Origin: a virus
Direction: 5' to 3' (one strand)
Virus record (IMG/VR): IMGVR_UViG_3300042731_001176
Span: 1 to 46,908 of that record
DNA: 46,908 nucleotides
This document shows positions 38,579 through 46,442 of this stretch, piece after piece (the stretch's first letter is position 1; each line of letters begins with the position of its first letter). A program made the position numbers and the translations under genes. The notes under the pieces are model-generated. The model did not search any database, was not told the DNA's origin, and was given only the letters and a program-made list of their open reading frames with translations.

Positions 38579-40045
38579 ATGGCTCAGAAATTCTTAACTA
38601 ATCTTGATCTAAATAAGAATGAGTTGCAGAATGCGAAGATTCAGAATCTTGGCACGGCTCCTGCTTCTCCTGAAGATGGTCAAGTTTACTTCGATACCGG
38701 TGATAATGCCCTTAAGGTTTATGACGGCACGTCATGGGTGAACCTTCAGGAAGGTGACATTTCTGGTGTTACTGCCGGTACTGGCCTTTCCGGTGGCGGC
38801 ACTAGCGGTGCTGTCACGATCAACCTAGCAGATACTGCTGTTTCGGCAGGCTCGTATGGTTCTGCAACCGCTATCCCTACGTTCACTGTTGACGCTCAGG
38901 GCCGCTTGACTGCTGTCAGCACTGCTTCGATTTCTACCAACCTTTCTTTTACTGACGACAACACTACTTCTGCTAGCGTGGCCCTGAATGGTGGCACGCT
39001 CAGCATTCTTGGTGGAACCGGTGTTGCCACTACCGCTAACGATTCCTCTGATTCGCTTACGGTGGCGATTGGTCAGGATGTTGGAACCACAGCCGACGTG
39101 ACGTTCAATTCGGTAACAGCCGCTTTGACAGGCAACGTAACTGGTAACGTCACAGGCAACGTAACTGGTAACGTAACGGGCGACTTGACGGGCGATGTCA
39201 CAGGCAACGTGACCGGAAACTTGACTGGTAACGTAACGGGTGATGTCACTGGTGATGTGACTGGTGATGTGACCGGTAACGTAACTGCTGGTCTGATCAG
39301 GGTTGGAGTTACAGCCAATAACGAAATTGATACCTCCAGCGGTAACCTAACTATCGACTCTGCTGGTGGCACAGTCACTGTTGACGACAACCTTGTTATT
39401 TCAGGAGACCTAACTGTCAGCGGTACCACGACTACAGTTAACACCGAGACTATTAATCTCGCAGATAACGTCATTGTTATCAACTCTAACGCTACGGGTT
39501 CTGCAACAGAAGACGGTGGTATTGAGATTGAGCGAGGAGATGACACTAACGTTACGCTTCTCTGGGATGAGTCAAACAACCGATGGACAATTGGCTCCGA
39601 GACCTTAGTCGCTGGCACGTTCATTGGTGCCTTAACGGGTAATGTTACAGGTGACGTAACGGGTGACGTAACCGGCGACTTGACCGGTACGGTTCTTACC
39701 GCTTCTCAGACTAACATTACAGGCATTGGCACGATCACTACCGGCGAATGGCAGGCAACCGATATTGCTGTTGCCCACGGCGGTACGGGTGCCTCTACTG
39801 CTGCCGGTGCTAAGACAAACCTTGGGTTTATGACTCGCTATGCGGCGACAATTGGCAATAACTCAGACACAGCCATTGCTGTAACACACAGCCTCGGCAC
39901 CGACGATGTTGTCGTGGAAGTCTACGACGCTTCCACGAAAGAAACTGTTATCTGCGACGTTGACCGCACAAGCGCTAATGAGGTCACGTTGACGTTCTCC
40001 TCAGCCCCAGACACTAACGCTCTCCGGGTCGTTATCATTGGCTGA
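38579..40045 (+). CDS. Tail fibre with NVTG tetrapeptide repeats
   Basis: 488 residues. The start (FLTNLDLNKNELQNAKIQNLG, SPEDGQVYFDTGDNALKVYDG) is a common fibre attachment module. A central run of G-N/D-V/L-T tetrapeptides at about 180-238 and a shorter one at about 350-370 predict beta-solenoid shafts. Between them lies the module DLTVSGTTTTVNTETI-(x)-IEIERGDDTNVTLLWDESNNRW, shared with the fibres at 16383 and 41957. The C-terminal beta domain (TAIAVTHSLGTDDVVVEVYD) probably caps the trimer or binds the receptor. Confidence 0.75.
   Translation: MAQKFLTNLDLNKNELQNAKIQNLGTAPASPEDGQVYFDTGDNALKVYDGTSWVNLQEGDISGVTAGTGLSGGGTSGAVTINLADTAVSAGSYGSATAIPTFTVDAQGRLTAVSTASISTNLSFTDDNTTSASVALNGGTLSILGGTGVATTANDSSDSLTVAIGQDVGTTADVTFNSVTAALTGNVTGNVTGNVTGNVTGDLTGDVTGNVTGNLTGNVTGDVTGDVTGDVTGNVTAGLIRVGVTANNEIDTSSGNLTIDSAGGTVTVDDNLVISGDLTVSGTTTTVNTETINLADNVIVINSNATGSATEDGGIEIERGDDTNVTLLWDESNNRWTIGSETLVAGTFIGALTGNVTGDVTGDVTGDLTGTVLTASQTNITGIGTITTGEWQATDIAVAHGGTGASTAAGAKTNLGFMTRYAATIGNNSDTAIAVTHSLGTDDVVVEVYDASTKETVICDVDRTSANEVTLTFSSAPDTNALRVVIIG
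39118..39291 (+). repeat. G[N/D]VTG-type tandem 12-bp repeats
   Basis: About 14 consecutive 12-base units encoding G-N-V-T or G-D-V/L-T. Codons vary between units, so the array is kept by selection on the protein as well as by duplication. Similar arrays occur at 42624-42795 and 42955-43190. Confidence 0.85.
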
Positions 40046-40241
40046 TAAGATGTCACGGGAAAACAAACCGTGGCGCTACGGGTCCAGACGACAGTTGGGA
40101 TCAGTAGTTACTCCGCCGTGCAGGCGATTACCCGACAGGGGGTGGGGCTGGTTGTAGTTCCGGCCCCACCTCTTATGCTAGAATAAGGGAAGTACTACTG
40201 TTGTGCTTGAGGGCACGCTGTTTTAAGGATCGGTTGAGGCC
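40046..40241 (+). other. Intergenic region with hairpin and possible promoter
   Basis: A 196-base gap. GGTGGGGC (40141-40148) pairs with GCCCCACC (40163-40170), a GC-rich stem followed by TCTTAT, perhaps a weak terminator. TAGAAT at 40180-40185 could be a -10 box but has no convincing -35. A 35-codon ORF from ATG 40050 to TAG 40157 has no ribosome site and runs into the hairpin, so it is not called as a gene. Confidence 0.4.
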
Positions 40242-41957
40242 GTGGCAAGAAAATTCAAAACTCCTATAACTATTGATGAGTTGGGGTCTGCTTCTTCGCA
40301 GGCTCTCGCCGCTAATGTGGATGGTGATTCACAGAATCGTATCAATATTGATGCGGGCGGTAAGATTACTTGGGGTTCTGGTTCTGCCACTGGTGACACG
40401 ACACTTTACAGGTCGGCTGCGGATACGCTGAAGACCGACGATGCTTTTACTGCCACGTCTTTGGCTGTTACTGGTCAGTTTACGTTTCCTACGTCGGATG
40501 GTTCTGCGGATCAGGTTATTACAACTAATGGTTCTGGTACGTTAACTTGGTCTGATGTTGTTGCGAATGCTACGGTGTCTGATACGGCTCCGTCTTCTCC
40601 TTCTACTGGTCAGATTTGGTATGAGTCTGATACTGGTAAGACGTTTGTGTATTACGATTCGTATTGGATTGAGGTTGGCGCTTCGCCGCCTGCGTCTCCT
40701 TTTATTACGGATTTGGATGAGGATACGAAGATTCAGGTTGAGGAATCTGCGGATGAGGATAAGATTCGGTTTGATACTGCTGGTTCGGAGCGGATGATTA
40801 TTGATGCTTCTGGCAATGTCGGTATCGGCACCAGCAGCCCAGAAACACCGCTGAACATTGTTACGACCAATAAACTTGGCGCTACATTCACGGGCACAAC
40901 CGATGGTGAAGGCGTGCGTGTTGACCAGTCAAACTACACGTCTGGTAACTATGTTTCGCTGATTGAGTCTTCGCATCAAGACGATCAGACTGCGCCGCAC
41001 GTTCGCATTGGTGCAATGTTTGACGGCGGTGGTTCTCACCTTGCGTTTGGCACAAGTAACTCGTATGCTAGCGGCATCACGAACACCGCTATGTTCATTG
41101 ACGAAACGGGCAATGTCGGTATCGGTACAACTAGCCCATCAACATCTGCTCCATACGAAGATTACATACTAACTCTTGGGGGAGGTGGCTGGTACACCTT
41201 CGACACCATGAGTATGGTTAACGGTCCCTCCAGTACCGGAGTTAACTCCAATGATCCCGGTATTTTGCTCAACAGTGTTGCCATGAATACTTCGTCTTGG
41301 GCTACTCCCGGTCTCTACTTCACCTCAACTGACGGTCAGTTTACGACAGAGAGTCCCAAATACCTTGCCGCCATCGTGGGTCAGGCAACTTCAACATATA
41401 ACGACGATGGTGACGCTGGAATGAACATCAACTTCCGTCTGACTGGCAATAATCAAGGAACAAGCAACCTGCTATACGCTACATCGTATGGTTACAACAT
41501 GACAGCCACTTCATTTTACCACTTTACCGACAATACGGCGTCTCTGGGGTTGAGCAGCCTGCGCTGGTCAGTGGTGTACGCCGCCTCTGGCTCCATCAAT
41601 ACTTCAGATATTAGAGATAAGACTGATGTTGCTGACCTTGATTACGGTTTGGATTTTGTTAATAACCTCCGCCCTGTCAAATACCGTTACGCTGACAGAG
41701 ACGCTGAGATTGAGGGTGTTCGTACACATATGGGGTTTATCGCTCAGGAGGTTAGGTCTGTTCTGGGTGACGACGCATCAAGTCGTGGTCTGTGGACAAG
41801 TTCTGAGTTTGAGAAGACAGAGTTCATTGACGATGACGATAATCCTGTCTACTCAAATGCGGATAGACAGGGACTGCGCTATGAAGAGATAATCGCCCCT
41901 ATAGTGAAAGCCATTCAAGAGTTGACTGCTCGTATTGAAACATTGGAGGCCGGATAA
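40242..41957 (+). CDS. Tail fibre with C-terminal S74 intramolecular chaperone
   Basis: 571 residues from a GTG start. The N-terminal module (FKTPITIDELGSASSQALAAN) leads to a beta shaft with GQIWYESDTGKTFVYYDSYW and two SGNVGIGTSSP/TGNVGIGTTSP units (about 190 and 288). Residues about 450-571 are a peptidase S74 chaperone: NTSDIRDKTDV, LDFVNNLRPVKYRYADRDA, GFIAQEVRSVLG, and YEEIIAPIVKAIQELTARIETLE. It helps trimerise the fibre and is then cleaved off. The next gene starts in its stop codon (TAATG), with GGAGG just before, so they are coupled. Confidence 0.8.
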   Translation: MARKFKTPITIDELGSASSQALAANVDGDSQNRINIDAGGKITWGSGSATGDTTLYRSAADTLKTDDAFTATSLAVTGQFTFPTSDGSADQVITTNGSGTLTWSDVVANATVSDTAPSSPSTGQIWYESDTGKTFVYYDSYWIEVGASPPASPFITDLDEDTKIQVEESADEDKIRFDTAGSERMIIDASGNVGIGTSSPETPLNIVTTNKLGATFTGTTDGEGVRVDQSNYTSGNYVSLIESSHQDDQTAPHVRIGAMFDGGGSHLAFGTSNSYASGITNTAMFIDETGNVGIGTTSPSTSAPYEDYILTLGGGGWYTFDTMSMVNGPSSTGVNSNDPGILLNSVAMNTSSWATPGLYFTSTDGQFTTESPKYLAAIVGQATSTYNDDGDAGMNINFRLTGNNQGTSNLLYATSYGYNMTATSFYHFTDNTASLGLSSLRWSVVYAASGSINTSDIRDKTDVADLDYGLDFVNNLRPVKYRYADRDAEIEGVRTHMGFIAQEVRSVLGDDASSRGLWTSSEFEKTEFIDDDDNPVYSNADRQGLRYEEIIAPIVKAIQELTARIETLEAG

Positions 41958-44734
41958 TGGCTATTGATTTCCCAGATTCCCCATCCGTAAACGACACCCA
42001 CACAGTCAGCAACCGCACATGGCAATGGAACGGAACATACTGGTCTATCGTGGTCAGTAACGCTTCTGGGACTGTTGCGACAACAGACTACGTGGATTCA
42101 ACTGTTGAAACTGGTGTGCGTTGGAACGAGGCTGTAGACTTAGCGACTGCGGCTGTGCTTCCTAATTCTCCCACGTATGACAATGGTTCTTCTGGAGTTG
42201 GCGCTACTCTGACGGCTGGGTCCAATGCCCGTATTGTTGTTGACGGTGTGAATGGTACGGCTGGTGATAGGGTGCTTGTCAAGAATCAGGCGGCTGCTGC
42301 TCAGAACGGTATTTACACTGTTACCACTCAGGGTGATGGTTCGACTGCTTATGTGTTGACTCGTGCAACCGATAATGATACTAGTTTGTATGCTGGCGAT
42401 GCTACGTGGGTTTTGGGCGGTTCTGATAATGCTAATCAGGGTTTTATTCTCACGTCTGAGGGTACTGGTACTGGTGAGGTTCATACGCTTGGTTCTGATT
42501 CTTTAACTTACACTCAGTTTTCTGGTGTGAGTTCTGTTACTGCTGGCACGAATTTGTCGAAGACTGGTAACACGATTAATCTTGATGCTTCTTTGACTGG
42601 TTTGTCGGCTGTTACGTCTACTGCGTTTACTGGTGATTTGACTGGCGATGTGACAGGTAATTTGACTGGTAATGTGACCGGCGATGTAACTGGTAATGTG
42701 ACCGGTAACCTCACAGGTAATGTGACAGGCGATGTAACTGGTGACTTGACTGGCAATGTGACAGGTAATGTGACTGGTGATGTTACAGGTACAGCAGATG
42801 TTGCGACGAGCGTTACTGTTACCGCTAACAACACTACGAACGAAACAGTTTATGTTGCTTTTGTTGACGGGGACACAGGCACTCAGGGTATTGAAACTGA
42901 CACAGGGTTGACCTACAATCCTAGTACTGGAGTTATTGGCACTACTTCTGTGACGGGCAATCTCACCGGTAATGTGACTGGCAATGTGACCGGAGATGTT
43001 ACAGGTGACTTGACCGGTAACGTGACCGGTAATGTGACTGGCAATATTACTGGTAATGTGACGGGTGATGTGACGGGTGCCGTGACTGGAAACGTTACAG
43101 GGAACCTGACTGGTGATGTCACTGGCGACTTAAATGGTGATGTTACAGGCAACGTGACTGGTAACGTCACCGGAGATTTAACTGGTGACGTTTATGCGTC
43201 TAACGGAACGAGTAAGATTTTAGAGAACGGTGCTGACGGTACAGATGCTCAACTTACGGGCAGTGTTGTCGGTGATGTTACTGGCGATGTGACAGGAAAC
43301 GTCACATCTTCTGGAACTTCTACGTTCTCGGGCACAGTGAACCTTAACGGCGCTACTGTGTCAAATGCGGCGTTCAACTTGACTGGTGATTTGACAGGCA
43401 CGGCTGACACTGCAACGGTTGCCACGAATGTTACGGCCACAGCCAACAACTCTACAGATGAGACTGTTTATCTTACTTTTGTGGATGGCGCTACAGGCTC
43501 TCAAGGTATTGAGACGGACACGGGTCTATCGTACAATCCTAGCACGGGCGTGTTAACGACTACTTCTGTTACAGGCAACTTGACTGGGGATGTTACTTCA
43601 GGGAACATTCAAGTTGGTGTAACAGGCGATAACGAGATTGACACTTCGTCGGGTAACCTTACGCTTGATTCTGCTGGCGGCACAGTAGCGATTGATGATA
43701 ATGCTACGATTGCTGGCGATTTGACGTTAACTTCTACGGACGCAGGTTCGTCAGCCGCCCCTATTATTGACCTTTACCGCAACTCTGCTTCTCCTGCTGC
43801 CGCCGACTATCTTGGACAGATTCAGTATTCAGGTGAGAACTCAAACGGCGGAACAGAAATTTACGCTAAGGTAACTGGTAAAATTACAGACCCGACACAC
43901 ACTTCTGAAGATGGGTTGATTGAGACAGCCATCAAGGGTGCAGGGTCGTTCACTATTGTTAGCCGACAAAGGCACGACGAACTTCAACTCATAAATGGTG
44001 TTGGCTTGTCTGTGGCCGGTGACGTGACTATCTCAGGAAACCTAACTGTTGATGGCACCACGACTACGGTAAACTCCACAACGATTACCGTGGATGATAA
44101 AAACATTGAGTTAGGTTCTGTTGCTAGCCCCGATGACACAACTGCTGATGGTGGCGGTATCACACTTAAGGGCGCAACAGATAAAACCTTTAACTGGGTG
44201 GATGCTACGGATTCGTGGACCTCATCAGAACACATTGACCTTGCTTCAGGTAAAGCATTCTACATTAACAATACTTCTGTACTGTCGGCTTCGGCACTTG
44301 GTACGGCTGTTGCAGTTTCGCTGCTGTCAACTACTGCCTCTTCTTCAGAAGGCCGCATTGCTTGGGATTCCACGAATGATAAGATTATTGTTGGCGATGG
44401 TTCTACTCAACGTGAGTTTGCTTCGTCTACTTTGAAGACGAATGCACGGACTGCGAGTTATACGCTTGTTTTGGCTGATAAAGATAAGTTGGTTGAGATG
44501 GGTGTCGGTTCGGCTAATACGTTGACTGTTCCTCCTAACTCTTCTGTTGCTTATCCTGTCGGTACTCAGATTACTGTTTTACAGACTGGTGCTGGTCAGA
44601 CGACTCTTACTCCGGGTTCGGGTGTTACTGTTAACGGTACTCCGGGCCTTAAGTTGCGGGACCAGTGGTCTTCTGCTACACTAATCAAGAGGGGCACAGA
44701 TACTTGGGTTGCTGTGGGTGACCTTTCCGACTGA
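41957..44734 (+). CDS. Long tail fibre with multiple NVTG repeat arrays
   Basis: 925 residues. The start PDSPSVNDTHTVSNRTWQWNG and WNGTYWSIV is a standard fibre module. An Ala/Val-rich head domain follows (VDLATAAVLPNSPTY, GTAGDRVLVKNQAAAAQNGIYTV), matching a knob-like module found in many phage fibres. At least two long G[N/D][V/L]T arrays (about 223-280 and 333-412) alternate with domains that repeat each other (ETVYVAFVDGDTGTQGIETDTG, ETVYLTFVDGATGSQGIETDTG). This shows internal duplication. The C-terminal 90 residues (TASYTLVLADKDKLVEMGVG) form a common tip domain. Confidence 0.75.
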   Translation: MAIDFPDSPSVNDTHTVSNRTWQWNGTYWSIVVSNASGTVATTDYVDSTVETGVRWNEAVDLATAAVLPNSPTYDNGSSGVGATLTAGSNARIVVDGVNGTAGDRVLVKNQAAAAQNGIYTVTTQGDGSTAYVLTRATDNDTSLYAGDATWVLGGSDNANQGFILTSEGTGTGEVHTLGSDSLTYTQFSGVSSVTAGTNLSKTGNTINLDASLTGLSAVTSTAFTGDLTGDVTGNLTGNVTGDVTGNVTGNLTGNVTGDVTGDLTGNVTGNVTGDVTGTADVATSVTVTANNTTNETVYVAFVDGDTGTQGIETDTGLTYNPSTGVIGTTSVTGNLTGNVTGNVTGDVTGDLTGNVTGNVTGNITGNVTGDVTGAVTGNVTGNLTGDVTGDLNGDVTGNVTGNVTGDLTGDVYASNGTSKILENGADGTDAQLTGSVVGDVTGDVTGNVTSSGTSTFSGTVNLNGATVSNAAFNLTGDLTGTADTATVATNVTATANNSTDETVYLTFVDGATGSQGIETDTGLSYNPSTGVLTTTSVTGNLTGDVTSGNIQVGVTGDNEIDTSSGNLTLDSAGGTVAIDDNATIAGDLTLTSTDAGSSAAPIIDLYRNSASPAAADYLGQIQYSGENSNGGTEIYAKVTGKITDPTHTSEDGLIETAIKGAGSFTIVSRQRHDELQLINGVGLSVAGDVTISGNLTVDGTTTTVNSTTITVDDKNIELGSVASPDDTTADGGGITLKGATDKTFNWVDATDSWTSSEHIDLASGKAFYINNTSVLSASALGTAVAVSLLSTTASSSEGRIAWDSTNDKIIVGDGSTQREFASSTLKTNARTASYTLVLADKDKLVEMGVGSANTLTVPPNSSVAYPVGTQITVLQTGAGQTTLTPGSGVTVNGTPGLKLRDQWSSATLIKRGTDTWVAVGDLSD
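42624..43190 (+). repeat. Two arrays of 12-bp G[N/D][V/L]TG repeats
   Basis: Arrays at about 42624-42795 and 42955-43190 made of 12-base units. They are separated by a 160-base spacer whose encoded domain recurs at about 43420-43570. Confidence 0.8.
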
Positions 44735-44745
44735 GGTGTGTAGGC

Positions 44746-45765
44746 ATGGCTATAAATAAAGATGTAGGACAAGGTGGCAAGTTACCTGAAAGTTCTGTAA
44801 CTACAACGCCGTCCACGTCTGGCGGGGGTACTCCCCTAATTGGTACGTCTTCTAATACGGTAGCATTTGGCGTTACCCCGTCATACACTGGTAAAGAAAA
44901 CACGGCAGACGTTCGGGCGTGGACGAATCCTAATGGTCCCGCTAACGCCGACAAGGCGGGTAAGGGTGGCCCGTCTACTAGTTCTCCGGGTGGGGCGAAT
45001 GTCTCCCAAGGATCAGAACAAACTTGTACGTTTGATATTGTTACGAGCGACACGTCCCCCGAAGATGAGGTTCGTGCAGGTTTTGCGTACAAGTTTATGC
45101 GTTCTACCACAGCCGCAGATGGAACTGTGGAGACTGAAGAAATTGGCGATTTCATGCCAGTCCGTCAGCCTAGCACGATGAACACTATTAGCGCTACTGA
45201 TGGTGATGATGCTTCAACTACTGTTACGTGGACGGCTCACGCTATTGGGGACTTTGGGGCGTCTGGTGACGCTTCGGATTATTCCGATGAAGGCTACGCT
45301 AGATACATCACGTTTCAAGCCACCCCTACGGGTGGGGGTTCTACGCAGCAAGCAATCGTAACGAATCAGCCTACGTCTTCGTCTAAGGTTCTTACAGGCT
45401 TGACTAACGGCACTGAGTATAGTATCCGGGCGAGACTGAGCAACACTCATCTTATCGGGGACTGGTCAAATAGTGTCATTATTACGCCTGTCGCTCCACC
45501 CTACTTCCCTCCGTTCTTTCCACCGTTTTTCCCTCCGTTTTTCCCTCCGTTCTTCCCTCCTTACTTCCCGCCTTTCTTCCCTCCGTTCTTTCCTCCTTAC
45601 TTCCCTCCGTTCTTTCCGCCGTTCTTCCCTCCTTACTTCCCTCCGTTCTTCCCGCCCTTCTTTCCTCCCTATTTCCCGCCGTTCTTCCCGCCTTTCTTCC
45701 CGCCATTTTTCCCTCCATTCTTCCCCCCATTCTTCCCTCCTTACTTCCCGCCAGCGTTCAAGTAA
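44746..45765 (+). CDS. Fibronectin III tail protein ending in 22 PP[F/Y]F repeats
   Basis: 339 residues. Residues 1 to about 140 are a Gly/Ser/Thr-rich beta region. Residues about 143-248 form a fibronectin III domain (STTVTWTAHAIGDF, SKVLTGLTNGTEYSIRARLSN). Residues 251-338 are 22 uninterrupted tetrapeptides: 15 PPFF, six PPYF and a final PPAF. Tyr appears every 12 residues in the middle of the array. Half the array is proline, so it should form a stiff polyproline II-type rod with a greasy aromatic surface. Proline codons (CCT, CCG, CCC, CCA) are mixed. No known phage fibre motif matches. The next gene is a prolyl hydroxylase-like enzyme, an obvious candidate modifier. Confidence 0.85.
   Translation: MAINKDVGQGGKLPESSVTTTPSTSGGGTPLIGTSSNTVAFGVTPSYTGKENTADVRAWTNPNGPANADKAGKGGPSTSSPGGANVSQGSEQTCTFDIVTSDTSPEDEVRAGFAYKFMRSTTAADGTVETEEIGDFMPVRQPSTMNTISATDGDDASTTVTWTAHAIGDFGASGDASDYSDEGYARYITFQATPTGGGSTQQAIVTNQPTSSSKVLTGLTNGTEYSIRARLSNTHLIGDWSNSVIITPVAPPYFPPFFPPFFPPFFPPFFPPYFPPFFPPFFPPYFPPFFPPFFPPYFPPFFPPFFPPYFPPFFPPFFPPFFPPFFPPFFPPYFPPAFK
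45496..45759 (+). repeat. 22 tandem 12-bp repeats encoding PP[F/Y]F
   Basis: 264 bases of 12-base units (CCN CCN TTY/TAC TTY), pyrimidine-rich on the + strand. Synonymous changes are spread through the array while the amino-acid pattern is exact, so the protein sequence is under selection. Confidence 0.9.
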
Positions 45766-45768
45766 GCG

Positions 45769-45797
45769 TTGACGGTACGGGAAGTGTGCTGTAGAAT
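45769..45797 (+). promoter_or_regulatory. Leaderless promoter for the prolyl hydroxylase-like gene
   Basis: TTGACG (45769-45774), 17-base spacer and TAGAAT (45792-45797), ending six bases before ATG 45804. No Shine-Dalgarno. It lies directly after the PP[F/Y]F gene stop. Confidence 0.7.
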
Positions 45798-45803
45798 ATC
45801 GGT

Positions 45804-46442
45804 ATGGAAGAAGTTTCGATTATACCTTCGGGCTACTACGGGGACAGTTCCGACAACATCGTTGTCTTTGAGAACTTTATCGACCCGGAAGATTTAGCGG
45901 TAGTTCAGGCATTCCTACCCACGATTGACGAATGGGAGAACGGAAAAGAGACTGAATACGACGAGAATGGTGTTTGTATTTATGACGCTACCTACTGGAA
46001 CGACCGTATGTGTAGTGGAGAAATTATTGGGCGAAAAAATCCTGCCGTTTACCAAACAATTGATAAATACATTCAGAAGATGGCCGGTAAAGTCGAAGAG
46101 TTCTTCAAAGTTAAGGTAACGTCTCGGCCTCCAGTTTTGATGCGGTGGTTTGAAGGAATAGAACAGCAACCGCACGCAGACAAAGAGTTGAACGACGGAA
46201 GCCCCAACCCGTTCCCCACCTATGATCTGAATTCTTTGATTTACTACAACGACGACTTCACAGGGGGCGAACTGTACTTCCCTCAGCACGACATTCAGAT
46301 TACACCCAAACCGGGATTGGCAGTGATGTTCGTGGGTGACCGAAATTATCTGCATGGTGTCCGTACAGTTACTAGCGGTGAGCGGTGGACAACTCCTTCG
46401 TTTTATACCGTGGTTGAAAACTTGAACGAGGAATACTTGTGA
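45804..46442 (+). CDS. 2-oxoglutarate/Fe(II) oxygenase, prolyl 4-hydroxylase-like
   Basis: 212 residues. The double-stranded beta-helix carries the iron triad: QPHADKE gives His124 and Asp126, and NYLHGVRTVTSGERWT gives His184. Arg194, ten residues later, is the expected 2-oxoglutarate ligand. LNSLIYYNDDFTGGELYF and ITPKPGLAVMF are the conserved strands of the P4H/PiuC-type family. The enzyme uses oxygen and 2-oxoglutarate to hydroxylate a substrate, commonly protein proline. Relatives are frequent in marine phages with unknown targets. Here the preceding gene product is half proline over 88 residues, making it the leading candidate substrate. It has its own leaderless promoter. Confidence 0.88.
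   Translation: MEEVSIIPSGYYGDSSDNIVVFENFIDPEDLAVVQAFLPTIDEWENGKETEYDENGVCIYDATYWNDRMCSGEIIGRKNPAVYQTIDKYIQKMAGKVEEFFKVKVTSRPPVLMRWFEGIEQQPHADKELNDGSPNPFPTYDLNSLIYYNDDFTGGELYFPQHDIQITPKPGLAVMFVGDRNYLHGVRTVTSGERWTTPSFYTVVENLNEEYL

Noticed and set aside
40050-40157. 35-codon ORF after the NVTG fibre
   Set aside because: No ribosome binding site, Arg/Trp/Pro-rich product unlike its neighbours, and it ends in the hairpin at 40141; probably chance.
38579-44734. Long open frames on the minus strand opposite the NVTG arrays, and apparent repeat-spacer structure
   Set aside because: They mirror the 12-base repeats of the + strand fibre genes, encode low-complexity Pro/Val peptides, and lack start signals. 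The repeats are contiguous without unique spacers, so neither genes nor CRISPR.
38086-45765. Diversity-generating retroelement acting on the fibre genes
   Set aside because: No reverse transcriptase and no variable/template repeat pair with adenine-biased changes was seen.
45482-45772. Open frames in other phases across the proline repeat
   Set aside because: The 12-base repeat keeps all frames free of stops; products are Ser/Arg/Leu or Gly/Glu/Arg low-complexity strings with no ribosome sites.
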